DNA of 64,000 nucleotides from JABMQW01 sp964439935 (GCA_964439935.1 CAYTPW010000003.1:1-64000), one strand, 5' to 3'. Positions 44,222-53,936 are shown, counted from the stretch's first letter. Notes: generated by a model from the letters alone, not told the origin. A program made the numbers and translations.

Positions 44222-44694
44222 GGGTCCTGTACGCCACTGTATCTTTAATTATACTTGATCAAATCACTAAAATAATTACCCGGGCGAAAATGGACCTGCA
44301 CGAGTCCATTCCGGTTATTCAGGATTTTTTTCACCTGACCTATGTTTCTAATGATGGTATGGCTTTTGGAATTAATTTCCCGGCCGGTATCTATGTTTTT
44401 ACTACTGTCTCTTTCATTGCCTCAATCGGTATAGCCTGGTATCTCTGGACCGTCCGTACCGAGAATTTTCTTTTGCGGTTGTCTCTGGCGTTCATCCTGG
44501 CCGGTGCCATTGGTAATCTAATTGATCGAATATTATTCGGAGAAGTTGCCGATTTTTTCGATTTCATATTTTGGGGTCATCATTTCCCGGTATTTAATAT
44601 AGCTGATTCTTCAGTCACGGTCGGTATGATCTTTTTTCTTTATTTCACGCTGATTATTCAACCAAAACTGGAAACCGCCCAGCAGCAGAGTTGA
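44218..44694 (+). CDS. lspA: Lipoprotein signal peptidase (signal peptidase II)
   Basis: 158 residues, four membrane helices; cleaves prolipoprotein signal peptides after diacylglyceryl modification. Conserved motifs: 'LDQITKIIT', 'NDGMAFGI' (usually N-x-G-A-A-F), 'AGAIGNLIDRI' and the second catalytic Asp in 'FNIADSSVTVG'. Starts in the ATGA overlap with the zinc-finger gene and ends overlapping the pseudouridine synthase start. Consistent with the many lipoproteins encoded in this window. Confidence 0.94.
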   Translation: MRVLYATVSLIILDQITKIITRAKMDLHESIPVIQDFFHLTYVSNDGMAFGINFPAGIYVFTTVSFIASIGIAWYLWTVRTENFLLRLSLAFILAGAIGNLIDRILFGEVADFFDFIFWGHHFPVFNIADSSVTVGMIFFLYFTLIIQPKLETAQQQS

Positions 44695-45659
44695 AGTCTG
44701 TTACTTTAAAAGTACAGGCACAGGATAAAATACGACTGGACAAGTATTTATCCACTCAGCTGGCAGATTACTCCCGCACCTGCATCCAGGAGCATATTAA
44801 ATCCGGTTATGTAACCGTTAACGGACGACCCGAGAAAGCAAGCTTTCAGTTAGTTGGAACTGAAGAGATCGTCTTTAATATCATAGATACCAAACCAGCT
44901 ACTACTTCTGTCGAACCGCAGCCGATGGAGTTAGATATTATATTTGAAGATCCTGCCATAGCAGTGATCAACAAACCGGCCGGATTGGTGGTGCATCCCG
45001 GAAAAGGTCATCACGAAGGTACTTTAGCTAATGGTTTAGCCTACCATTTCAAGAAATTATCGGATCTAAATGGTAATCTCCGTCCCGGTATTGTCCATCG
45101 CTTGGATAAGGATACTTCCGGTCTTATTATTATAGCTAAGAACAATTCTATTCATAATTACCTGGCGCAATTATTTGCAAACCGGCAGATTGAAAAAACT
45201 TATCTGGGCATTACCTGGGGTGAGTGGGCGATGAAATCGGGACGGATTGATATCGGAATACGCCGGCAACGATCTGATCCGACCCGGTTCGAGGCTGTAG
45301 AGGGAGGCAAATCAGCGATCACTGATTTCAAGGTGATCGATACTTATCGCTATCTCAGTCATGTTGAGTTTCGACCGTTGACGGGGCGTACTCACCAAAT
45401 TCGGGTTCATTCGGCACATTCCGGATTTGCTATTTTCGCCGATTCAGTGTATAATGGAGGTGCGAATCGTACCAGAGGGTATATACCTGAGGTAAGGAAA
45501 ATTCTACAGAGATTATTGAATACAATCAATCGTCATGCCCTGCACGCACACTGGATCAGGTTCCAACATCCGGTATCGGGGGAAATGGTCCAGTTTGAGG
45601 CGTCTTTACCAGAGGATATGAATTATTTATTATCGGAATTGAATAGCCTCAATGGATAA
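44691..45659 (+). CDS. Pseudouridine synthase, RluA/RluD family
   Basis: 322 residues from a TTG that overlaps the lspA stop (TTGA), so probably started by translational coupling as no clear ribosome site is seen. N-terminal S4 RNA-binding domain ('RLDKYLSTQLADYSRTC', 'GYVTVNGRPEK'), then the catalytic domain with 'IVHRLDKDTSGLIIIAKN' and 'LTGRTHQIRVH'. RluD-type enzymes modify 23S rRNA helix 69; placement behind lspA is common. Confidence 0.92.
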   Translation: MKSVTLKVQAQDKIRLDKYLSTQLADYSRTCIQEHIKSGYVTVNGRPEKASFQLVGTEEIVFNIIDTKPATTSVEPQPMELDIIFEDPAIAVINKPAGLVVHPGKGHHEGTLANGLAYHFKKLSDLNGNLRPGIVHRLDKDTSGLIIIAKNNSIHNYLAQLFANRQIEKTYLGITWGEWAMKSGRIDIGIRRQRSDPTRFEAVEGGKSAITDFKVIDTYRYLSHVEFRPLTGRTHQIRVHSAHSGFAIFADSVYNGGANRTRGYIPEVRKILQRLLNTINRHALHAHWIRFQHPVSGEMVQFEASLPEDMNYLLSELNSLNG

Positions 45660-46575
45660 TTCTAATCTTTATTTAATTGATGATTTTCTGACCTACATAA
45701 CCAAAGAACGTAATTACTCCCCAAAAACCAGTCTGGCTTACGCCCATGATTTAAAGCGATTCCAGAATTTTTATCTATCATACGCCGGTTCAGGTACTGA
45801 AACATATTCCGAGGTTGATAAAACTGCAATCAGGCATTTTCTGGGAGCTGAATTTGAGAATGGTTTTTCCAGTCGCACTGTAGCCCGCCGGTTAGCATCG
45901 TTGAAATCCTTCTTTAAATACCTTCAGAAGGCAGAAGTTTTACTAACAAATCCCAGCATCGACATTAAGACGCCGCGAACACCCCGTTCCCTGCCCACCG
46001 TTTGCTCAGAGAAACTGATCGATCAGTTAATGGCTATTCCAGTAACTGATACTTTAACCGGGCTGTGTGACCGGGCGATCTTAGAATTGTTTTATAGCAC
46101 CGGTATCCGGCTCAGTGAGCTGGCAGATCTGAATCTGGGAGATGTTGACTTTAAGAATCTATTGATAAAAGTTACCGGCAAGGGGAATAAACAAAGAATT
46201 ATCCCCTTTGGTTTAACTGCTAAAAAATCCTTGGAACATTATCTTCGGGAACGTGGTATCACCAATCTTCATCCGCGACGACAACAACCACTATTTATGA
46301 ACCACAGAAAGCAGCGTATTTCGGTAAGAACCATTCAACGCCACGTCAATCAGTATTTGCGTCTACTGATGGAAGGTGAGAATCTGGGACCGCACACACT
46401 GCGACATAGTTTTGCAACTCATCTGCTGAACAAAGGGGCGGACATACGATCAGTTAAGGATTTGTTAGGTCACAGTAGTCTGTCTTCTACTCAGATTTAC
46501 ACTCATTTACAACCGGATCGAATCAAGAAAATCCATCGTCAGGCTCACCCCCATGGAGGCAGGAGCCATAAATAA
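45652..46575 (+). CDS. Tyrosine recombinase XerC/XerD
   Basis: 307 residues. N-terminal SAM-like core-binding domain ('SPKTSLAYAHDLKRF'), then the catalytic domain with Arg in 'YSTGIRLSELADL', Lys in 'VTGKGNKQRIIPF', H-x-x-R in 'GPHTLRHSFATHLLNKG', His in 'DLLGHSSLSSTQIYTH' and the nucleophile Tyr after it. Length and motifs fit the housekeeping recombinase that resolves chromosome dimers, not an integrase of a mobile element. Overlaps the end of the pseudouridine synthase gene by 8 bases. Confidence 0.92.
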   Translation: MDNSNLYLIDDFLTYITKERNYSPKTSLAYAHDLKRFQNFYLSYAGSGTETYSEVDKTAIRHFLGAEFENGFSSRTVARRLASLKSFFKYLQKAEVLLTNPSIDIKTPRTPRSLPTVCSEKLIDQLMAIPVTDTLTGLCDRAILELFYSTGIRLSELADLNLGDVDFKNLLIKVTGKGNKQRIIPFGLTAKKSLEHYLRERGITNLHPRRQQPLFMNHRKQRISVRTIQRHVNQYLRLLMEGENLGPHTLRHSFATHLLNKGADIRSVKDLLGHSSLSSTQIYTHLQPDRIKKIHRQAHPHGGRSHK

Positions 46576-46673
46576 TATAATTTACCATTTATACAGTCGG
46601 TATTGGAACATGATTTGTCCCTGGTATGACGTATCAAACCAGATCAACGCTAAATAAAATGAAAGGTAATAAT

Positions 46674-46961
46674 ATGATAATTGAATTCACAGCCCGTCAT
46701 TTCAAGGCACCCGATCAACTCAAACAATATGCTGAAACTGAAATGCTACGCTTGAACCGCTATTTCGATCGGATTACCCAGGGACAAATTATCCTGATGC
46801 ATGAGAATAATTCTTATTCAGCGGAGATAAATCTCTCAGTCCCGAGTGACAAATTGAATGTGAAGGAATCATCAGATAATATTACTAAAAGTATTGATCG
46901 CGCCGTTAACACAATGATTACCCGGGTAAAAAAGTATAAGCAGAAAATAAAACGTTATTGA
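46674..46961 (+). CDS. hpf: Ribosome hibernation-promoting factor, short form
   Basis: Start chosen at ATG 46674, where homology begins ('MIIEFTARHFKAPDQLKQY'), with AAAGG upstream; an earlier ATG at 46626 adds 16 unconserved residues. The 95-residue product is the single HPF/YfiA domain with 'INLSVPSDKLNVKESSDNI' and a basic end ('RVKKYKQKIKRY'). It binds the 30S decoding region of idle ribosomes. It lacks the C-terminal dimerisation domain of long HPF. Confidence 0.9.
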   Translation: MIIEFTARHFKAPDQLKQYAETEMLRLNRYFDRITQGQIILMHENNSYSAEINLSVPSDKLNVKESSDNITKSIDRAVNTMITRVKKYKQKIKRY

Positions 46962-46982
46962 TCATTCGCACAGGACTGAAGT

Positions 46983-47897
46983 TTGAAAATTATAATTCCG
47001 GTAGCGGGTTATGGCACCAGGCTGAAGCCCCATACTGATAGTATACAGAAAGCATTATTACCAGTTGCTGGAAAATCGGTACTAGACCATATTGTTGAAG
47101 ATCTGTTTGATTCTGGCTTTAACCAAATCAGTTTTATTGTAGGTCATCTTGGTGAGCAGATTGAAAATCATATGATCCGGTATACGGGTGAATTTTCATT
47201 TATTAAACAAACCGAACGCCTGGGCTTGGGGCATGCGGTGCTGCAGGGGCTGGAAAATGTAGATGAGCCGGTTCTGGTCCACCTGGGGGACGCTGTCTAC
47301 AAGTATCAGTTTTCAACACTGAAATCGCTGGGAGTAAACGGGATTGCTGTTCTGCCTGTAGCTGATCCTTCACGTTTTGGCGTTGTTGAAACCAGCGGTG
47401 ACCGGATCATTGGATTTCACGAAAAAGTAGCTGATCCGCCCAGCAATCTGGCAATAATCGGATTGTATTATTTCCGAAGTGAAGCGCGTTTGAAGCAAGC
47501 CCTCGAATATCTGATTCAAAATGATCTGCGACACAAAGGTGAATTTCAAATAACTGATGCAATGGAAATCATGCTCAAATGGGGTGATCAGTTTAAGGTT
47601 CTCACTGACGCTAAATGGTATGATGCCGGTGTGCCCGAAACTTACCTGGAAACCAACCGTTTACTGCTGGAGTCCAGTCATGACGAATACCCGGGTGTGA
47701 AGTTCAGGGAACCGGTATTTGTCGGGGAAAACTGTTCAATTTCAAATTCGATCATTGGTCCCAATGTGACTATCATGGAAAATTGTACTGTGGCTGACTG
47801 TGAGATTGAGGATAGTATAGTATTGGCTGATTCCAACCTCAAGAATCAATCGTATGTTTCTAAAATTGTTGCCGAAGATGGTTCAAAAATATGCTGA
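46983..47897 (+). CDS. Sugar-phosphate nucleotidyltransferase
   Basis: 304 residues from TTG. N-terminal nucleotidyltransferase signature 'IIPVAGYGTRLKPHTDS' with 'KALLPVAGKSVLDHI', then 'LVHLGDAVYK' (metal-binding Asp) and 'KWYDAGVPETYLETNR'. The end holds a few left-handed beta-helix turns ('PVFVGENCSISNSIIGPNVT'). Such enzymes make NDP-sugars for polysaccharides or lipopolysaccharide; the nucleotide and sugar are not readable here. Last gene of the ileS operon; the SAM-II element begins 53 bases later. Confidence 0.88.
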   Translation: MKIIIPVAGYGTRLKPHTDSIQKALLPVAGKSVLDHIVEDLFDSGFNQISFIVGHLGEQIENHMIRYTGEFSFIKQTERLGLGHAVLQGLENVDEPVLVHLGDAVYKYQFSTLKSLGVNGIAVLPVADPSRFGVVETSGDRIIGFHEKVADPPSNLAIIGLYYFRSEARLKQALEYLIQNDLRHKGEFQITDAMEIMLKWGDQFKVLTDAKWYDAGVPETYLETNRLLLESSHDEYPGVKFREPVFVGENCSISNSIIGPNVTIMENCTVADCEIEDSIVLADSNLKNQSYVSKIVAEDGSKIC

Positions 47898-47950
47898 ATA
47901 GGCACCGGAAAAGACTTTGAATCAACAGTAAAACTGATTAAAATCGCCCC

Positions 47951-48004
47951 TGTCGGGATTTGAGCCATATTGCTCCGACGTTAAATAATGCAGCTAAAAA
48001 GGCC
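47951..48004 (+). promoter_or_regulatory. SAM-II riboswitch aptamer
   Basis: Stem P1 is GTCGG (47952-47956) with CCGAC (47975-47979). The loop reads GATTTGAGCCATATTGC, matching the conserved SAM-II loop (GATTT..ACCGTATTGC in the crystallised metX aptamer, from memory). The 3' part reads TAATGCAGCTAAAAAGG, matching TGTAGCTAAAAAGG. GCC in the loop can pair with GGC at 48001-48003 to close the pseudoknot. Its position before metH and a full S-adenosylmethionine cycle supports the call strongly. A terminator hairpin begins 5 bases after it. Confidence 0.88.
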
Positions 48005-48008
48005 AACC

Positions 48009-48033
48009 AGCCGGTTTTAGCGCCGGCTTTTTT
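48009..48033 (+). terminator. Riboswitch-coupled terminator before metH
   Basis: AGCCGG (48009-48014) pairs with CCGGCT (48023-48028), followed by a run of six T. The T-run ends 3 bases before the metH ATG. Being this close to the aptamer, it is likely the expression platform: ligand-bound aptamer would leave the terminator free to form. Confidence 0.8.
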
Positions 48034-48036
48034 ATT

Positions 48037-51000
48037 ATGGATAACTTAACAGAAATATTGCAGCAGCGCATCCTGTTCCTGGACGGGGCTATGGGCACTA
48101 TGATCCAGGCTAATAATTTGGAGGAAACCGATTTCCGGGGTGAAAAATTCAAGAATCATTCAATCGATCTCCTGGGGAATAACGATATTCTCAACTTGAC
48201 CCGACCGGATGTTGTCGAATCGATTTACCGGGCTTATTTAGAATCCGGGGCTGATATTATTGAGACCAACACTTTCAGCGCCAATGCCATCTCTCAGTCT
48301 GACTTTCAGCTTGAGGACCAGGTCTATAATATGAATCTGGAGGCAGCCAGGCTGGCTCGCCAGGCAGCAGATGATTTTACCGACCAAAAAGCTGAAAAAC
48401 CTCGATTTGTCGCCGGTGTACTGGGACCGACTAACCGTACGGCAACCCTATCACCTGATGTTGAGCGCCCCGGGTACCGGGCAGTAAATTTTGATCAACT
48501 GAAGGAGGCCTACGCTACCCAGGTGGCTGCCTTATTGGAAGGTCTGGTCGATATACTATTGGTCGAAACAGTTTTCGATACGCTTAATTGTAAAGCTGCC
48601 CTATTTGCCATACAAGAGTATTTTTATGACCATGATTGCTCGGTGCCAATTATGGTATCGGGGACAATTACCGATGCCAGCGGGCGAACCTTATCAGGCC
48701 AGACTCTGGAGGCTTTCTGGAATTCGATTAGTCATGCAAATCTATTCTGTGTTGGTTTGAATTGTTCTTTAGGCGCCGAGGAATTGCGTCCTTACCTGCG
48801 CGAATTATCCGAGATTGCTAATACATTTGTGTCAATCCATCCCAATGCCGGATTGCCTAATGAATTGGGTGAATATGATCAATCGCCAGAAAATATGTCC
48901 CATCTGATCGGTGATTTTGCCACCAATAGGTTAGTAAACATAGTTGGCGGTTGTTGCGGAACGACCCCAGATCATATAAAAGCGATTGTCGAAACCGTTG
49001 CAAGTAAAAAGCCACGAAAAATTCCGGTGATACCCGAATTTACCCGCCTTAGTGGTCTGGAAGCGCTTACAATTCAGCCCGATTCCCTGTTTGTCAATAT
49101 TGGTGAGCGTACCAACGTTGCCGGTTCAACGCGTTTTGCCCGTTTGATTCGCGAAGGGAATTATGAGCGGGCACTCGAAATTGCCCGTCAACAGATTGAT
49201 AATGGAGCTCAGATTATTGACATAAATATTGATGATGCCATGCTGGATTCGGCCGCAGTAATGGAAATATTCCTGAATATGATTGCGTCTGATCCCGGTA
49301 TCAGTAAGGTGCCAATCATGCTGGATTCATCTGACTGGGAGGTGCTGGAGCGAGGTCTAAAATGCCTGCAGGGTAAAGGCATTGTCAATTCGATCAGCCT
49401 TAAAGATGGTGAAAAACTGTTTCTGCAACGGGCACGACTGATCCGGAATTACGGTGCTGCTGTTATAATAATGGCTTTTGATGAAAATGGGCAAGCCGAA
49501 ACATATGATCGCAAGATTTCAATCTGTCGGCACGCTTTTAACCTGCTGACCAATCAGCTTGGATTTCCCGCCCAGGATATAATTTTTGACCCCAATATAT
49601 TCGCTGTTGCCACAGGAATTGAAGAACATAATTCCTATGCGGCTGATTATATTGCTGCCTGCCGTACGATTAAGCAGGAATTTCCCAATGCTCTGGTCAG
49701 CGGTGGTGTAAGCAATATTTCCTTTGCTTTTCGTGGTAATAATGCAATTCGGGAAGCGATTCATTCAGTCTTTCTTTATCACGCTGTCCAGGCTGGTATG
49801 GATATGGGAATTGTGAATGCCGGTCAATTGGCGGTCCATGATGATATACCGGATGAATTACGACAAATTGTTGAGGATGTTATTCTGAACCGAAATCCAC
49901 AGGCAGTCGAGCAATTAACGAAACTGGCGGTGAAATTTCGGCAATCCGAACCTATCAAAACGGCCAAAGCGGAATGGCGCGAGCAGGCCGTTGAAGAGCG
50001 GATTAAGTATGCACTTGTTGAAGGTTTAGCTGATTTTATTGAGCAGGATGTTGAGGAATTACGATTAAAATCCGGTCGTGCACTTTCGATAATAGAAGGT
50101 ACATTGATGGAGGGTATGCGATCGGTCGGTGATTTGTTCAGCAGTGGAAAAATGTTTCTTCCACAAGTTGTAAAAAGTGCCCGCGTTATGAAAAAGGCTG
50201 TAGCCTATCTGGTTCCGTTTGTTGAAGAAGAAAGGCAGAAAAACGGTAATGCATTTCCGGTACGTGCAAAAATCCTTTTGGCAACCGTTAAGGGTGATGT
50301 GCACGATATAGGAAAGAATATTGTTGCGGTAGTGCTGGGATGTAATAATTATGAAATTATTGATCTGGGGGTAATGGTTCCAGCTGATCAGATTTTGACA
50401 GAGGCAATCAAACACCAGGTCGATATTATTGGCCTGAGCGGGTTGATAACTCCTTCACTGATAGAAATGACCCGGGTCGCCAGAGAAATGAATCACCGGA
50501 AGCTAAAAATACCATTGTTGATCGGCGGAGCAACAACTTCTCAAATACATACAGCCGTTAAAATCGATCCCGAATATTCGGGACCGGTCATTCATGTTAC
50601 CGATGCTTCAAGAAGTGTGGATACGGTTAATCAGTTATTAAGTGACGAATCAACAGCCGGATTTGTTGAATCGACAGATCAATCATACCGCCAAATAAGG
50701 AAAACATATAAAGCACGGCGCGTAGCAACCAGCCTGCTGTCAATTGGTGAAGCTCGCCGTAATCATTTCAAGATTGATAGGAAAGATTATCAACCACCGC
50801 GGCCGGCTGTCCGGGAACGCCAGGTATACAGAAATTTCCCCCTGGAAAAACTGGTGCCATACATAGATTGGACTCCCTTCTTTCATGTTTGGGAGTTGAA
50901 AGGCCGATATCCTGCTATTTTAAATAACAACAGTTTTGGTACTCAAGCACGGGAGCTGCTGGAGAACGGACAGGACTGGTTGGAGCGACTCAGCTCCGAA

Positions 51001-51729
51001 AAACTGATTGAGGCACGTTCAGTGTCCGCTTTTTTCCCAGCAAATTCGAATGGTGATGATATTCTGGTTTACGCTGATAAATTACGTTCAAATCCAATAG
51101 CCACACTATTTGGTTTACGACAACAGACCGATCACAAACTTAAACGATCCAATATTTGTCTAAGCGATTATGTCGTGCCTCAAGATTTTGGACTAAATGA
51201 TTGGATTGGTGGCTTTGTAGTCAGCGCTGGTTTTGGTGTCAAGCAATTAGTTAAACAATTGCGTGCGGAAAATGACGTATACGGTGTAACTATGGTCCAG
51301 GCCCTGGCCGATCGGCTGGCTGAGGCATTTGCGGAATATCTGCACGAATTGACACGCCGGGAATTTTGGGGCTATGCTGCTGGTGAAAAATTAGATAATG
51401 ACCAGTTAATCAGGGAAAATTATCGGGGCATACGTCCCGCGCCCGGTTACCCGGCATGCCCGGACCATTCGGAAAAGGGGACCTTATTCAATCTGCTAGA
51501 TGTCGAACAGGAAATCGGTGTTAATTTGACAGAAAATTATGCTATGGATCCGGCTGCTACTGTCAGCGGGTGGTACCTGTCACATCCCGAAGCGCGGTAT
51601 TTCAGTGTCGGTAAACTGGATCGTGACCAGATTGAGGATTACGCTGATCGTAAAGGAATGAATTTGAGTGTGATTGAAGAATTATTAAGCCAAAATCTGG
51701 CCTATGAACCCTCCCGGATAAAAGTATGA
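48037..51729 (+). CDS. metH: Cobalamin-dependent methionine synthase
   Basis: 1230 residues, all four MetH modules present. Homocysteine domain: 'FLDGAMGTMIQ' with zinc ligands C243, C306 and C307. Pterin domain: 'NIGERTNVAGSTRFARLI'. B12 domain: 'GDVHDIGKNIVAVVLGCN', with H756 as the lower cobalt ligand. AdoMet-dependent reactivation domain from ~900: 'RGIRPAPGYPACPDH'. It transfers the methyl of 5-methyl-tetrahydrofolate to homocysteine. First gene of metH-metF-metK-ahcY, under the SAM-II element. No clear ribosome site stands before the ATG, because the terminator T-run occupies that place. Confidence 0.96.
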   Translation: MDNLTEILQQRILFLDGAMGTMIQANNLEETDFRGEKFKNHSIDLLGNNDILNLTRPDVVESIYRAYLESGADIIETNTFSANAISQSDFQLEDQVYNMNLEAARLARQAADDFTDQKAEKPRFVAGVLGPTNRTATLSPDVERPGYRAVNFDQLKEAYATQVAALLEGLVDILLVETVFDTLNCKAALFAIQEYFYDHDCSVPIMVSGTITDASGRTLSGQTLEAFWNSISHANLFCVGLNCSLGAEELRPYLRELSEIANTFVSIHPNAGLPNELGEYDQSPENMSHLIGDFATNRLVNIVGGCCGTTPDHIKAIVETVASKKPRKIPVIPEFTRLSGLEALTIQPDSLFVNIGERTNVAGSTRFARLIREGNYERALEIARQQIDNGAQIIDINIDDAMLDSAAVMEIFLNMIASDPGISKVPIMLDSSDWEVLERGLKCLQGKGIVNSISLKDGEKLFLQRARLIRNYGAAVIIMAFDENGQAETYDRKISICRHAFNLLTNQLGFPAQDIIFDPNIFAVATGIEEHNSYAADYIAACRTIKQEFPNALVSGGVSNISFAFRGNNAIREAIHSVFLYHAVQAGMDMGIVNAGQLAVHDDIPDELRQIVEDVILNRNPQAVEQLTKLAVKFRQSEPIKTAKAEWREQAVEERIKYALVEGLADFIEQDVEELRLKSGRALSIIEGTLMEGMRSVGDLFSSGKMFLPQVVKSARVMKKAVAYLVPFVEEERQKNGNAFPVRAKILLATVKGDVHDIGKNIVAVVLGCNNYEIIDLGVMVPADQILTEAIKHQVDIIGLSGLITPSLIEMTRVAREMNHRKLKIPLLIGGATTSQIHTAVKIDPEYSGPVIHVTDASRSVDTVNQLLSDESTAGFVESTDQSYRQIRKTYKARRVATSLLSIGEARRNHFKIDRKDYQPPRPAVRERQVYRNFPLEKLVPYIDWTPFFHVWELKGRYPAILNNNSFGTQARELLENGQDWLERLSSEKLIEARSVSAFFPANSNGDDILVYADKLRSNPIATLFGLRQQTDHKLKRSNICLSDYVVPQDFGLNDWIGGFVVSAGFGVKQLVKQLRAENDVYGVTMVQALADRLAEAFAEYLHELTRREFWGYAAGEKLDNDQLIRENYRGIRPAPGYPACPDHSEKGTLFNLLDVEQEIGVNLTENYAMDPAATVSGWYLSHPEARYFSVGKLDRDQIEDYADRKGMNLSVIEELLSQNLAYEPSRIKV

Positions 51730-51751
51730 AACAAATTACAATGGTAAAATT

Positions 51752-52696
51752 ATGAAGGTTATCGAGCATATTGAGCGCGCCCAATCGCCATTATTCAGTT
51801 ATGAAATTATTCCTCCTCCCCGTGGAAAAAGTGCCCAGGAAATCATTGATATTGTCAAATTGCTGCAGTCCTATGATCCACCCTACATTGATGTGACCAG
51901 CCATTCTGCTGAAGCCACCTACGAAGAACGAGATGATGGCACGATTAAGCGGCGCATCCGTAAAAAACGGCCCGGAACCATCAGTATCTGTGGCATTATT
52001 CAGAATCGTTTCAAGATTGATACTGTAGCCCATTTATTATGCCGAGGTTTTACGCAGGAAGAAACAGAGGATGCATTGATCGAATTAAATTACCTGGGGA
52101 TTGAAAATGTGCTGGCGGTTCGTGGCGACGAGACGAATTACAAGAAAATGCACAGTAAGGATCGTAGTATTAATTTATATACCAGTGATCTCGTAGTCCA
52201 GATTGGAAAAATGAATCGGGGTCAGTATCTGGAAGAATTATTAAATGCCGAACCGACTAATTTTTGCATCGGTGTCGGCGGTTACCCGGAAAAACATTTT
52301 GAAGCACCCAATTTGAAAACCGATATTGATCATTTGAAATCCAAGGTGGCTATCGGTGCGGAGTATATTGTTACGCAGATGTTTTTCAATAACCAGGTCT
52401 ATTTTGATTTTGTAGAACTTTGTCGAAACGCTGGAATCGATGTACCTGTAATCCCCGGTATAAAAGTTATTAATCAACTTTCCCAATTAAAAAATATTCC
52501 TCGTAATTTCCACGTTGATTTACCGGATGAACTGGTAGATGAGATTCAAGAGAATCCATCTCATATCAAAGAGATCGGCTTCGAATGGGCTTATAAACAA
52601 TGTGTTGAATTATTGAACTGTGGTATAACAAACCTGCATTTCTACATAATGAATGATGCTACCGTTATCACCAGAATTATTGATCAATTGAATTAA
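51752..52696 (+). CDS. metF: Methylenetetrahydrofolate reductase
   Basis: 314 residues, FAD-dependent TIM-barrel enzyme that supplies 5-methyl-tetrahydrofolate to MetH. It has 'FSYEIIPPPRGKSAQEI' (the family's FEFFPP region in a variant form), 'YLGIENVLAVRGDE', 'FCIGVGGYPEKHFEAPN' and 'GAEYIVTQMFFNNQVYFDF'. It lies 22 bases after metH in the same operon. Confidence 0.93.
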   Translation: MKVIEHIERAQSPLFSYEIIPPPRGKSAQEIIDIVKLLQSYDPPYIDVTSHSAEATYEERDDGTIKRRIRKKRPGTISICGIIQNRFKIDTVAHLLCRGFTQEETEDALIELNYLGIENVLAVRGDETNYKKMHSKDRSINLYTSDLVVQIGKMNRGQYLEELLNAEPTNFCIGVGGYPEKHFEAPNLKTDIDHLKSKVAIGAEYIVTQMFFNNQVYFDFVELCRNAGIDVPVIPGIKVINQLSQLKNIPRNFHVDLPDELVDEIQENPSHIKEIGFEWAYKQCVELLNCGITNLHFYIMNDATVITRIIDQLN

Positions 52697-52746
52697 AGGT
52701 ATGAACCAGCAAGAAATAATATGAATAATGAAACTAAGGAGTTATT

Positions 52747-53922
52747 ATGAGTCGATTCTTATTTACCTCAGAATCTGTTACCGAAGGACACCCCGATAAA
52801 GTTTGTGATGCGATATCGGATGCGATTTTGGATGATTTACTGCGCCAGGATCCCAATTCACACGTAGCCTGTGAAACACTGGTTACCAAAGGGCTGGTCG
52901 TCGTATCCGGCGAAGTTAGCACCAATGGATTTGCTGAAGTTGAGGCAATTGTGAAGCAAACACTCGAGGAAATTGGGTATGTCGATCAGGCCTATGGTAT
53001 GGATAGCGACGAGGTCCGTGTTTTATCCCTGTTACATCATCAGAGTGGTGATATTGCCCGGGGTGTTGACCAGGATCAGGAACGCGAACAGGGGGCTGGA
53101 GATCAGGGTTTGATGTTCGGATTTGCCTGTCGGGAAACGCCGGAGTTAATGCCATTACCGATTCAATTAGCACAGCAACTCACTGCCCGGTTGGCAGAAT
53201 TGCGCAAGAATGGTAAACTGGACTGGCTGCGACCGGATGGAAAATCGCAGGTAACGGTGGAATACGAAGGTGTGAAACCGGTAAAAATAGAAAAGGTCGT
53301 GATTGCAACCCAGCATGATGATATGGCTGATCGTTTTGGGGATGAAAGCAAGGAGCATGATTTTATATCTGAACAAATTATTGAAAATATTATCAAGCCG
53401 GTTCTGGATCAGACCGGGTTACCCTACACTGATAAATTCATCGTGAATGGCACCGGTCGTTTCGTAAAAGGCGGACCGGATGCTGATACCGGCCTCACTG
53501 GACGGAAAATTATTGTAGATACATATGGTGGTTATGCTCCGCACGGTGGTGGTGCCTTCAGTGGGAAGGATCCTTCTAAGGTCGATCGTTCCGGAACTTA
53601 TATGGCCCGCTATATTGCCAAGAATATCGTTGCCGCCGATCTGGCTGAGCGCTGTGAGGTCCAGCTATCATACAGCATCGGTGTGGCTGAACCGACTTCT
53701 CTCAGTGTCCGCACGTTCGGCACTGGGAATATTAACGATGAACGAATCACCGAAATTGTTCGAGAAGTATTTCCCCTGAAACCGCGGCAAATCATCCAGC
53801 ATTTAGAACTGAAACAACCACGTTACCGCGAAACAGCCGCCTATGGTCACTTTGGTCGGAATGGTGATAATTTCTCCTGGGAAAAAACAGACCTTGTCGA
53901 TCGTTTGAAAACCTATTTGTAA
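52747..53922 (+). CDS. metK: S-adenosylmethionine synthetase
   Basis: 391 residues; makes S-adenosylmethionine from methionine and ATP. Signatures 'FTSESVTEGHPDKVCDAISD', 'GAGDQGLMFGFAC' and the P-loop-like 'GGGAFSGKDPSKVDRS' are all intact. AAGGAG stands 5 bases before ATG. Its presence in a SAM-II-controlled operon makes the circuit a direct end-product feedback. Confidence 0.97.
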   Translation: MSRFLFTSESVTEGHPDKVCDAISDAILDDLLRQDPNSHVACETLVTKGLVVVSGEVSTNGFAEVEAIVKQTLEEIGYVDQAYGMDSDEVRVLSLLHHQSGDIARGVDQDQEREQGAGDQGLMFGFACRETPELMPLPIQLAQQLTARLAELRKNGKLDWLRPDGKSQVTVEYEGVKPVKIEKVVIATQHDDMADRFGDESKEHDFISEQIIENIIKPVLDQTGLPYTDKFIVNGTGRFVKGGPDADTGLTGRKIIVDTYGGYAPHGGGAFSGKDPSKVDRSGTYMARYIAKNIVAADLAERCEVQLSYSIGVAEPTSLSVRTFGTGNINDERITEIVREVFPLKPRQIIQHLELKQPRYRETAAYGHFGRNGDNFSWEKTDLVDRLKTYL

Positions 53923-53936
53923 AATTGGAATAAAAT

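Noticed and set aside
45652..46575. Tyrosine recombinase as a phage or island integrase
   Set aside because: Housekeeping XerC/D size and motifs, and embedded by overlap in the ileS-lspA-rluD operon.
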